Shown here in pieces: positions 32,957 to 42,451 of a stretch of DNA of 64,000 bases (positions within the stretch are counted from its first letter, which is position 1; every line of letters begins with the position of its first letter). A program made the translations under genes and the position numbers. Location of the stretch: positions 128,916,545 to 128,980,544 of the forward strand of contig CM069433.1 of NCBI GenBank assembly GCA_035610365.1, given 5' to 3'. This DNA comes from Aquatica leii (Eukaryota; Arthropoda; Insecta; Coleoptera; Lampyridae). Under the pieces are notes generated by a model that saw nothing but the letters and a program-made list of their open reading frames with translations, was not told the DNA's origin and made no database searches.

Positions 32957-35582
32957 TGAGCAAAATCACATCAAGTGGACCCCCAATTTCCCACTTGATC
33001 ATCGAATACCTAAAAAACTATTAGAGATATTTATATGAAACTTTCTATAGTTCAATACTCATACTTTATCAAGATATGTAAGAGTTTAAAGTATTTATTT
33101 GTTTTCATATTGTTAAATAAAATTAGTTTGCTCTAAATTAGTTTGGAATTGTAATGGTGTTTTTAATTTTATTAGTGCTCGTAATTTTCTGTATAATTTA
33201 TCATGGGCCGCGTAAATAAATGCTGTAATCCGTTTAATAAAAAAAATTATAAAAAAATTATTAAGAATTTAGTTTTAATTACAAAAAACCGCGCTCATCA
33301 TTTTAAAGACTTTATTAGGAAACATATGTGCAATTCGTGTGAACGGGCTATTTATTTAGGTCGAAAACCTGAAATTTCTAGGTGAGTTATTGTCTGCTAA
33401 TGAATGTTCTAATATCAACGAACCTGAGTCGTTAAATAATATTATTGAAGATGATGAAAAGAAAGACTCTTCTTTCCGATGCGACCAGGTAGATAACAAA
33501 ATAAAAATTGATAAGGTTAATAAATTGTTAACGGAGATTGGTGAACCTCGAATAAAAGTAAAGAGAGTTTCAAGTGACACAGAATGTCAAAAAGTTTTAA
33601 AAAGTGTTGTTAATAAAATAACAAATAATAATAACTGTATTAATAATGAAATTAATCTAAATGATCTCTTGCTTAATAAGTTTAAGTCTGCCTTTAATGA
33701 AACAACTACTAGGGCTGGTAAAATTCAAGTTTTGACTAAGCTTCCTCCAGATTGGTCGATTAAAATAATAAGAGACACTTTAAAGTTTCTAAACGAATGA
33801 TAAAAGCCGCAAAAAAGATCAGAGAAGAAAAAGGATTCGCATCACAGCCCGAAATGAAGAAAAGTAAGACTCTGAGTAACGAAACACTCGAGAGCATCCA
33901 AGATTTCTATTTATCTGACGATAACAGCCGGGTAATGCCTGGTATGAAAGATTATGTCTCGGTCATGGAAAACGAACGAAATGTCCAAAAGCAAAAACGA
34001 TTATTATTATATAATATTCATGAAGTATATAAAAAATATACTGAAGCTTTTCTTGACGAGAAGATTGGACTAACAAAATTTCAGAGCCTTCGTCCTCGTG
34101 AATGCATATCTGCTGGAAAAAGTGGGACTCATAATGTGTGTGTGTGTAAAAAAATGAATTGAAAAAAAAGGGAACAAATTTTTCAGAAAGTTCAAATGAT
34201 TTAATTAGAAGCTCTGTTTGCCAAGAATCTACATCGTGGTGTTTCTTTTCAAACTGTAATAAATGATAAATAAGTGAAATTACATACAGCCAGTGGAAAA
34301 GTACAAACAGGTAAGGAAAAGTTTATCTAGATCACTATTATACTTTAAATTTTTGATAACTGCTTATGCTTTAATATTTACAGGACTGAAATCGTTGAAG
34401 AAAAGAAAAAAAAGAAGATTTTTTTAATGATTTAATACAAAAATGGCCCGAATTACTGCGACATGATTTTCTTGTACGATCTCTAGCATCATATTTTAAT
34501 GAAAAAAAGGAATCTGTTAAGAATGGGGAATTCATCGTCTGTCTTGATTTTTCCGAAAATTACACTTTTTTTGTTCAAAATGCAATCCAATCTCATCATT
34601 GGAATAACAATTCACTTTTACTTAGTGTACTATAGAGAGAATGAAGAAATGAAACATGAAAACTGTTATAATTTCAGAAAAAATTAGTCACAACGCGAGT
34701 TCAATTCACCTTTTTAATTCTAAATTGATTGAATTCTTAAAAAAATAAGTTTGGAGCAGATAAGATTCAAAGAATTTCCTATTTTTCGGACGGAGCTGCT
34801 TCTCAGTACCAAAAAAAGTATAATCTTGCTAATTTAATAAACCACAAAAAAGATTTTAAGGTAAACGCGGAATGGAACTTCTTTGCTACATCTCACGGAA
34901 AAGGAGCTTGCGATGGTTTGGCAGGAAGTGTAAAAAGGCAAGTTTTCCGCGCGAGTCTTCAACGGAAAAATGATAAGCACTAAACTAATGCGCTTTCATT
35001 GTTTGAATAAGCTGAAAAATTATTTAAAAAAATTAATTTTGGTTTCTGTAGTCAAAAAGATCATGATTCTCACGAATAAAAATATAAATCACGATATGAT
35101 CAATCGGTAACGATTAAAAATACACGCCAGTATCATCATTATAGCGCTTTAAATGATACCTCACTTGAGTGCAAGCTTGTTTCCAAAGACATTAAGAGTA
35201 TTACAAATAAAGTTTAAAAAAAAAATAACGCAATACAGATAGATTATAAGATTTAAATTATAATTCTTTCAAATATCTTTGTTTTTTTATCAATAAAAAA
35301 TATTTTGTTCAATAGTTTTAAGTATTTAAATAAAATCATTCATAGAATACTATTATTTTCAATTTAAATCAAGTATTGTTTCTTATTTATAATTACTAAG
35401 TAGATCTGAAGGTAAGTCAATGAGGTTAAATGTTAATTAACAATATGAAAATAAATAATTACTTTAAACTCTTACATATCTTGATAAAGTATGTTTATAG
35501 GGACTACTTCTTGAAAAAATACTCATACCTGAATTCAATGATCAAGTGGAAAATGGGGGTCCACTTGATATGATTTTGCTCA
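32957..35582 (+). mobile_element. DNA transposon with hairpin TIRs (FSDG/SHGKG family)
   Basis: Inverted ends TGAGCAAAATCA at 32957-32968 and its complement at 35571-35582, extended by GTGGACCCCC and by a further matching block (TATCAAGATATGTAAGAG, about 33067-33085 against 35474-35492), so the inverted homology runs over 100 bases with divergence. The left end contains ATCAAGTGG and CCACTTGAT facing each other, so each terminus is itself a hairpin. No clear target duplication. It encloses a decayed gene. Confidence 0.75.
33203..35217 (+). pseudogene. D-FSENY / FSDG / SHGKG repetitive protein, transposase-like
   Basis: Decayed member of a repetitive family that I recall as uncharacterised proteins from cnidarians and insects. 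Frames: 33203-33385 (Lys-rich start, CNSCERAIYLGRKP), 33390-33800 (IQVLTKLPPDWSIKII) and 33797-34162 (FYLSDDNSRVMPGMKDYVSV, FQSLRPRECISAGKSGTHNV, CVC). Beyond the stop, FIVCLDFSENYTFFVQNAIQ (about 34530-34590), an SDGAASQY motif (about 34786) and AEWNFFATSHGKGACDG (about 34868-34920) followed by SVKRQVFRASLQRKN appear, ending at a TAA at 35215. The aspartates in LDFSENY and FSDG are candidate catalytic residues of an RNase-H-like DDE fold; this is inference. Flanking inverted ends support a transposase role. At least four stops or shifts. Confidence 0.7.
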
Positions 35583-36150
35583 GCTTCGTTTTTATCTGCA
35601 CCTGTACACTAATTATCTGGCCACATAGAACACGTAAGGCTCTGAAGTTATAATTTTCTAACTTAGCTTCTAAAAGAATAAAGAAATTAAAAACCCTCTC
35701 TTTGAAGAAAAACCTATAGCTCTGGCAGTTGTTTCAGTGACCTTCATGACAATATTGGATGCGGTTTTATAGATAAGTCAACGATGCTGTACTTGTCAAA
35801 CCTGACCAATGTTTTTTTCTAAAAACCACTTGTAGACAAGCTGCTTTAAACCTCGTCTTGTAAGTTTGTAGAATATGAATTTCATTTTTAAAATATGTTT
35901 TACTAGCTGCTGTTCTATGTTGGCTCCCAGGTTACATTTTTTCCTAACTCAGTTTTTGAAGCCTCCTTTGCTGAAATAGTTGTATCCTGACAAAGACAAA
36001 AAAGGTAGTACGAGGAACTCTGTAAAAGTTTGTTGCCTTTAGATACTTTACATTTTTTGCTCTGACTGCCATAATTGCTGAACTCGTATTCTCTTCATCA
36101 TACTGTTTTCCTTTATTTTTAAAAACACGGCGTTTAGTTGTGTGTGGCAT
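35583..36150 (-). pseudogene. Third pogo/Tigger transposase relic (N-terminal half)
   Basis: The frame 36150-35944 begins MPHTTKRRVFKNKGKQYDEE, then SAIMAVRAKNVKYLKATNFY and VPRTTFF, a psq helix-turn-helix domain. Past a shift, LGANIEQQLVKHILKMKFIF and LTRRGLKQLVYK (about 35920-35830) and ARAIGFS (about 35730) match the CENPB-type domain and the SLARAIGF motif. NFRALRV and ISVQ close to 35600 resemble the residues around the DETG motif, but the Asp is gone. It stops at the end of the neighbouring transposon at 35582. Confidence 0.7.
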
Positions 36151-36651
36151 TCTACATGAAAAATAATTTTTTAAAGGAGTAGAGGTTTAAATTGGATTAC
36201 TAATATTCCTTTTTTCTTTATTTCCAATAAGCCACGTGGGAAACATTTTAAATTATGTCTTTACAGTGGGTCAGATTCAAGAAAACCTCGCCAAAATAAC
36301 AAACGAATCGTCGAAGTCCTTAATTAGATAATTGGTAAAAATGTAATCTTCAGTTTCTGAAACGGTTTTCGGAAGACCCGAGGTGTCTTTGGAAAACCGC
36401 GTTCGGGCCAAGAAGAAGATGTAGCGGCTTTTATATGTTTTGCTTGTTGCGCTTGACCTATTTTGAAAGTGGAATTTTTATTTATTAATTTATTTAAAAC
36501 TGGGACATGGGATTTCGTCTCGTTACAAATTGATATGCTCGGTATGGTCAAGTTTGTTTAATGTCATTGTTTGTAACTATTTTTTGGTGGAATTTAAAGT
36601 GAGAATAAATTAATATAAATCTTGTACAAAACATACTAAGATAAAAACGTC
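36151..36651. other. Non-coding gap
   Basis: The minus frame 36324-36551 has no recognisable signature; nothing else seen. Confidence 0.45.
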
Positions 36652-36775
36652 TTTCGGGTTTGGACCGCGTCAAGGCTAGAAAGAAATTAAAGAAATCAAA
36701 CAAGTAACCGAAATCTAACAAAAAACCTCTAAAGAGTTCAAGTTGTGAACCAAGCTAGTTTCTAAGTGTAGGAAA
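36652..36775 (-). mobile_element. Penelope-like 3' end fragment
   Basis: GTCTTTCGGGTTTGGACCGC at 36650 matches GTCTTCCGGGTTTGGACCGT at 39588, and CAAACAAGTAACCGAAATCT followed by AACAAAAAAC matches the sequence near 39698. The middle (the hammerhead-like block of the other copy) is missing. Same orientation as the 39.6-kb copy. Confidence 0.6.
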
Positions 36776-36782
36776 TACGATG

Positions 36783-37069
36783 GCAGAGCCATCTCATAGT
36801 TTCAATTTCAATGGCTATAGATATGGAAATGTTGAAAACTGATTTTTTACCCGTGTAATTCAAATAAGTTTTAAATAAGCCGCGGGTCAATGAAAATGTA
36901 AAAATGCCACCAGAGTGAACCACTGGACGACCGTTTTGCCCTGTTGGAGCTTTTTAGCAGTGGGAGAACACTCTACTGTATTTCCACAAATGCATTGACA
37001 GTCCTATAGTTTTATATTAACAAGTATTGTGATCAAAATGAGGGAGGGGCAGAGCCATCTCATAGTTTA
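36783..37069 (+). repeat. 20-bp direct repeat pair
   Basis: GGCAGAGCCATCTCATAGTT occurs near 36783 and again near 37049, about 266 bases apart. The first lies in a short palindrome (GATGGC, AGA, GCCATC). No coding sequence between them. Confidence 0.7.
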
Positions 37070-38559
37070 AATTTACTATGAATTAATAATGGTATGCAAA
37101 TGACTACAGAGATGCTATTTATTTTAGATTGTTGTTTTATCGTAATTTTTATGTATTATTTTATTTAAACCACGCAGAGAACCATTTGACATAAATTTTA
37201 GCGATTCATCAGTTTTGTCGAGTTACAAATTTTCCTATCCCAGAGCAGTACTTGCCCTAAGTCTAATACTAATGCTAAAGTATATCATGTTATATTGATC
37301 TTTGGGATTAAAATATTTTTATACTTGTTATAGAGAATTAAATGCAAAACGGCGATTACTAACTGTTTTCTTTTTAATAATTTAATATTTTGTTAAAGCT
37401 AATTTTTGTACTTATTCAAGAAATTTCACTTTTTAGTCTAATAACATACCATTATATTTTATTCCATATCAGCTTAATGTCTCACGATGTTTTAAACCTA
37501 TATAAATCTATTAATATAAGTACGTATGTAAAACGAAAAATATCCTTATTTTGAATTATTAACGCAACAATATAAAGCAAATTTATAACAATACGAAAAT
37601 TAAGGTAAATATTTATATTTACTATTGTGCTTGGTTTAATTGTACAAACTTTCAATTTAGTTTTTAACATCGTGAAAATATTAACAAAGAATTCTAAATA
37701 AAACTACACAATGGAATAAAAAAACCAATGGATTACATACAACACATATTCCCTAAAGTAGTCTGATTTATTTAATCGTGTTTACTGTACAACAAAGATT
37801 TATACATAATATTTATTTTGTGCACAAGTAGGTACAAAAATTAAAGTATAAAAAATATCTGAACACATTTTTTAATCAGTTAATAACATGCATTTTGTTA
37901 AATTAAAATGCCACATAAATTATATAAAAAATTAATTAAATATATTGTTGGTGAAATGTAAAGCAACAGTGTGAAAATTAGGTAATATTGTTTTTCATAT
38001 TCGTCTAGTTAATAAAATACAGACTTACTTATAACACCGTTTAAAATTTTATGACTAAAAATCTTAGATTTGATTTAACCTTAATAACTTTTTCATATAT
38101 TTATAAATTATATATATATTGACTATAATTTGGTAATAAAATCAGTCAAAATATTACTACTTTATATTTCAATCAATTTTGTTTATTTGTTTTGGTTTAT
38201 TTGTATATTAAAATTATTTCTGTACCGCTTTGTTTATTTGAACTTTGTATATTTGATATTTATTTTATCATCAATGCTGAAACCGATAGTGCTGTATGTG
38301 TTTTTTCAAATGTTAATAACTAGAAAAGTATAAAATGTCCAAAAAATAACCAACATTTCTTTATACATGGTGGTCAAAAAAAATGATTTAGGGTCTTTTT
38401 ATCACAAAAACTTTATTTTTTATTGGACTTACAAAATCAAGTGAAAAAACAACAATAATTACTCAAGGCTTTTAAATGAACATTGTTTAATATTTATAAA
38501 AAAATAAATGCGTATTACAAAAAAACGAAAAACGTTGACAATAAAATACTACTCATAAT
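37070..38559. other. AT-rich non-coding stretch
   Basis: Short hydrophobic frames only (37482-37670, 38130-38333); no family recognised. Confidence 0.55.
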
Positions 38560-39123
38560 CTACAAAGTCTGACTATGGTTCTTGACTATCATTAACTTCT
38601 TCAGCTTCTTGATACAATAATTTCTAAAAATTTTTGCCCTTTTCGTTTTTAATGGGTCGCACCAAATATTTAATATTCTGCAATTTCTGTTATTTTAACT
38701 TTAAAAACTTTTTGTACGCTACATTGAGAACTACTTCCATAACAAATCGGGTTTGGCCTACGTTATACATACAATAAAAAATCGTGGTATAGTCCTGCCA
38801 TCGTTGCTCTAATTTTTGGTTATAATGTAGTGCAGAAGAATATTGATCTGTATTTTGCTATTTCTGATACGATACATCTTTTTGAAATCTCTGACCTTCA
38901 GTATCTTAAGTTCTTCAGCATCAGGAATAGAGTTTGTGTGTTGTAAGCAGATTATTTCAAATGGATTCTTAATTCTAGATGTTTGTATTAAATTAATGTA
39001 ATAATCTGGATTGGTCACTTTTTCTGCTTTTAGACGCTTTTTCTCTATTAAGGCAAAACATCTATAGATAGGCATCATAGAATGTGCTGGTAGTGGACAA
39101 TGTATTACTACCTCACGAAACAT
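38560..39123 (-). pseudogene. SDNC-QNKN family, copy B (C-terminal piece)
   Basis: Frame 39123-38809 reads MFREVVIHCPLPAHSMMPIY, RCFALIEKKRLK, VTNPDYYINLIQTSRIKNPF and VRDFKKMY, matching the C-terminal part of the same family as copy A (compare DRDFAFIEKRKR and NPPFVVV there). The usual GHSxxxxDRxF is AHSMMPIYRCF, so key residues are lost. Only this end is present. About 14 kb from copy A on the same strand, and diverged from it. Confidence 0.6.
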
Positions 39124-39585
39124 TCCAGATGATTCAGAACCGATTCTTATTTTGGTTTTTCTTCTAAGTATACGAAAGTTTATACTTTAGTTAGTAGATA
39201 ACATACGTTACCTCAAATTCGCCATTTTGGCACTTGGGGACTTCTTGCAATAAACCGTTCAAATATAGTTTTCAAATAAAAGTATTCAGTTACAAGATAC
39301 AAGTCATCCATTTGATCATTAAGTACTAAATTGTTCTTCAATTTCTAAACGTCGCGGCTTCATTAATGCATTTTTAGATGTACGCAAAACTGCAACAGTT
39401 AGTGAGATTTAGAATTATTTGTTTTAATTCTTGTAAGAATAGCGATTACGCAGTTACTATTTTGCTGTAACGTTCTCATTTAGAATAGATATCAGCATAT
39501 ACATATTTGGTTGCACTACTCATTTATTTCTAAATTTTATCTAATAGCAAAGGCTTCCACGGCCGGAATCTATACTAACATTAGA
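39124..39585. other. Non-coding gap
   Basis: Contains no recognisable frame. Confidence 0.45.
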
Positions 39586-39612
39586 ATGTCTTCCGGGTTT
39601 GGACCGTGTCAT

Positions 39613-39675
39613 TGTTGTTGTAACCGAAGTTGTCAACGTTTCGCCCACTTCCGTGTGCTTTCGGGCTTCATCGGG
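39613..39675 (-). ncRNA. Hammerhead-ribozyme-like core, degenerate
   Basis: On the minus strand CCGATGA (hammerhead CTGATGA with one change) is followed by GCCC, a loop, GGGC, GAAAC, then GTT-loop-AAC and TTC. Boxes, stem II and a short stem III are in the correct order. A C-T mismatch in stem III and weak stem I argue against activity. Hammerhead motifs are known in Penelope-like elements. Confidence 0.4.
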
Positions 39676-39870
39676 GCGTGAGATAAATCGCAAAACTCAA
39701 ACAAGCAACCGAAATCTAACTAAAAACTTCTCAAAAGTTAGGTTATTCACTTGTGAAACAAGCCATAATCTAAACTTTGAAAAGGTAAGTAAGAAAAGAA
39801 AAAAGAACCACTACTGAGTTAGGTAATCAACTTGTAAACCAAACCAGATTCTAAACTCCGTAGAAGTGAC

Positions 39871-40245
39871 TTAAGAAGAAATAGTCTCCGTATATAAAGG
39901 AAAAGGATCGTCACGGATGGTTAAGCTCGACTCTGATTGGGTTACGGTTGATAAGGGGCGTATTTTCGATAAATGACTAATGAACGGGAACCAAAGAGGG
40001 GATAGCTCGAAAACATGATCGCGATTGAAGTAATTGGGGTGTTTGATGATTTCTATGCTTTCTCGGAATTTCCTGCTGGAAAAAAATGGAGATTTGGCAA
40101 TCAACGAAACATTATCAAAATCTATCTTGTGACCTGAAGTAAAATGATGTTCGGCAACCGCAGACTTGGAAATAGACCTTTTCCTTACACAACGATCATG
40201 TTCCCAAAATTCACAAACAAGGTATTCTTTTCGTTTTTTAAATTC
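39871..40245 (-). pseudogene. Penelope-like GIY-YIG C-terminal coding remnant
   Basis: Reads without a stop from about 40235: WEHDRCVRKRSISKSAVAEH, HFTSGHKIDFDNVSLIAKSP, RKFRESIEIIKHPNYFNRD and ELSPLWFPF, then a Ser/Arg-rich tail to a stop at 39871. KSAVAEHHxxxGHxIDF and RxxxESIEIxKHPxNFNRD are the conserved C-terminal residues of the endonuclease part of Penelope-like elements, which nicks target DNA for priming. The catalytic GIY and YIG residues are upstream and missing, so this is a 5'-truncated copy. Confidence 0.75.
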
Positions 40246-40627
40246 TTTAAATTATTAGGATTGTGAACTGCATTAATGCTGCTATTTTTATTGGTGTTAA
40301 CATGGCTTCAGGTTCTACATCACAATTAGGAACCAATATGTTAATCTCTAACTAGAACAAATTTCCGTCAGTTTCTGTTCCTCCTTATTTTAACAAAGGT
40401 TATATACACATGCATCGCATGTCCGGAAATTGAAAATGACAAATTTAGTTTTAACACTTTAGCCGCAATAACAAAAAAGATACTATTTATTAAGTGGAAA
40501 TTATTCTTAATCAACTTTCTGGAGCAGTACTAAAAGGTACGTGTAACCGTAAACAATCTGCTTTGCGGAAGTGTAGCCACGTTAGTTACTTTTTCTATCA
40601 AAGTTTGTCAATCAAAATGGCTACAAT
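40246..40627. other. Non-coding gap
   Basis: Sequence upstream of the YqaJ-type gene; no TIR could be paired with the right side of that element. Confidence 0.4.
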
Positions 40628-40987
40628 ATGTTATCATCAACAAGCAAACTGCGTCAGTGGGGTTTAGGAGCCAAAAGGAAATGTCGAGGTCTTGTAGCAA
40701 GCAAAACATATCCTGTCAAGCGATTGAACCCATTGAAGAGAACAAGTTTTGATCCAAGACTGACAGATTGTACGAGAGATGATAACAATGAATTTATTTG
40801 TAACTTGCAATTGATAAAGCATGAAACAATATTTGAAACATTATTAAACATAACGTATGAAGATTTTAAAACTGATGAAATGGAAGAAAACATACTTAAA
40901 CGACAAGTTCATTTATTTAAGGACAATATGATGGAGCACAGGGCAAACAACAACATAAAATATTTCCAATAAACGGAGCTAAGTTAC
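40628..40987 (+). pseudogene. YqaJ-type nuclease gene, 5' part
   Basis: Frame 40628-40972 starts MLSSTSKLRQWGLGAKRKCR and contains KAYPVKRL-like KTYPVKRLNPLKRT, followed by LIKHETIFETLLNITYEDF and a charged stretch. The spacing and the FETLLNITYEDF-type helix fit the region before the nuclease core in the multi-copy insect YqaJ proteins. It meets a stop at 40970, 18 bases before the LTR element. The continuation is at 45725. Confidence 0.45.
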
Positions 40988-42340
40988 TGTAACGAAACGG
41001 CAGAGGTGGCCGTAATTGTTTTGAAAATTATATATAAATTTGTTCCAATTACGCGTGAGCTTTGGACGCTCGGCTGCGGACCACCTCTACCGCTTCGAAG
41101 CGCGCGACTCTCCCCTGCCGAATAATCATTCAACCGGAACGAAACAACGAATAAAAGCCGCCGTCAACGTTGAAAACGCTCTCGTTTCCACGACCCCGTC
41201 CTGGTAACACCTTTTCTATACTGATACCCGTTCTTTACCTAATTATTATCTCACGACTTCATGCTTTTGTACCCGGCTAACTCTTTTCCGAACCGATCCT
41301 GATCCTATATAATTGTAAGCACCGACTAACCAAAACCTGCTATCGTACCTAGACATTCTCAACTCATACCGACCCGCTTCGACCCTGCTACTCTTACGAT
41401 TTTTGCATTCACTTTGCCGTTTTGTATTAGAACCCTGTTACGTCCAAACGCCCTCCCTCAAGTTGACCACAAGCTCCGGTTTCACCGAATAGTATTTGTT
41501 CATAGCGCACCTCAGTCCGTTAGTGAAGGGACAAATCACTTGCACCAGGCTGGTGTAGGATTTGTCTTGCGTAACTTAAATCTACAGTTACTTTCAACCC
41601 TTAATGTAGTTGAAGTTGATGCGTTGAGCTACTGCTTGAGCCAGGCTGGTTTAAAGTATCTCAATACGTTTAGCATCGCTACATTTTGGTTTCGGGCTGA
41701 GATCTAAAAGTAATCATTTCAAATCGGTGTCAATTTTGAAATACTCACCTGAACTTGCCGAAGTTTTCGATTCACCGTATAACTAAACCGCAACAACCCA
41801 TAATAGTAATAACGTTATTGAATTTCACCGTGTTATTTGTCTGAAACGTTGTCATTAATAGACACGTGGTCAACCCGTCGTAAATTAGAAATCAAACTCA
41901 GTTTACCGTAGCAGTGTCTTCCCTGGAAAACTTAATTTGTTACACCTGTCTTATAACCTTTATTATCATACCTGAATAATTTTCCGCTTTTATCCCTGTT
42001 AAATTAATGTTAGCACAGTTTTCAACAGAATTGTAACCACGCCATTTACGCTTATCATACTTCTAGAAAAGTACAGGTTTTTTTTGCAGGTTAAATTGTG
42101 TGGGCCGCATTCAATCAAGTTCGATTTCACGGAAAGTGGTAGGCCGCATTCCACCGAAGTTAATAACATTAATAAAATACATTTTATTTGTTATGAAACA
42201 GGAAATAAAACTACACCACCTGTAGAGATTTATTGTTACAATTACATATTTAATTTGCAGAATAAATGTATGTTAATTGTGTTTAAATTAATAACGTTTT
42301 AAATCCAACGCCGAGACTGTGAGCCACCGGGGGTGTTACA
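40988..42340 (+). repeat. 5' LTR of gag-protease element
   Basis: 1353 bp, starting TGTAACGAAACGG and ending GGGGGTGTTACA. Frames inside (for example 41414-41707) are repeated in the other LTR and have no signature. Confidence 0.95.
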
Positions 42341-42451
42341 TTTGACGCATCCGAGCAGAGGACAACTGGACCTGGACCTAAAAGTAAGCGTTATTAATTT
42401 TGTTGTAGACATTTTGGTTGGCGCCCGAGATACCCTGTCCGAAAATCCAAA

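Larger units (their letters stand above)
39586..40245 (-). mobile_element. Penelope-like element 3' fragment
   Basis: Holds the C-terminal GIY-YIG-type coding end plus the downstream terminal region, ending at a motif shared with 36652 and with the 8.9-kb inverted repeat. The upstream reverse transcriptase is absent: sequence above 40246 shows no RT motif. Confidence 0.7.

Noticed and set aside
32957..35582. Target site duplication for the hairpin-end transposon
   Set aside because: Flanking TACA and GCTT do not match at any offset tried.
41414..41707. 97-codon frame in the LTR of the gag-protease element, repeated at 44794-45087
   Set aside because: Lies wholly in the LTR and is duplicated only because the LTR is. 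No signature.
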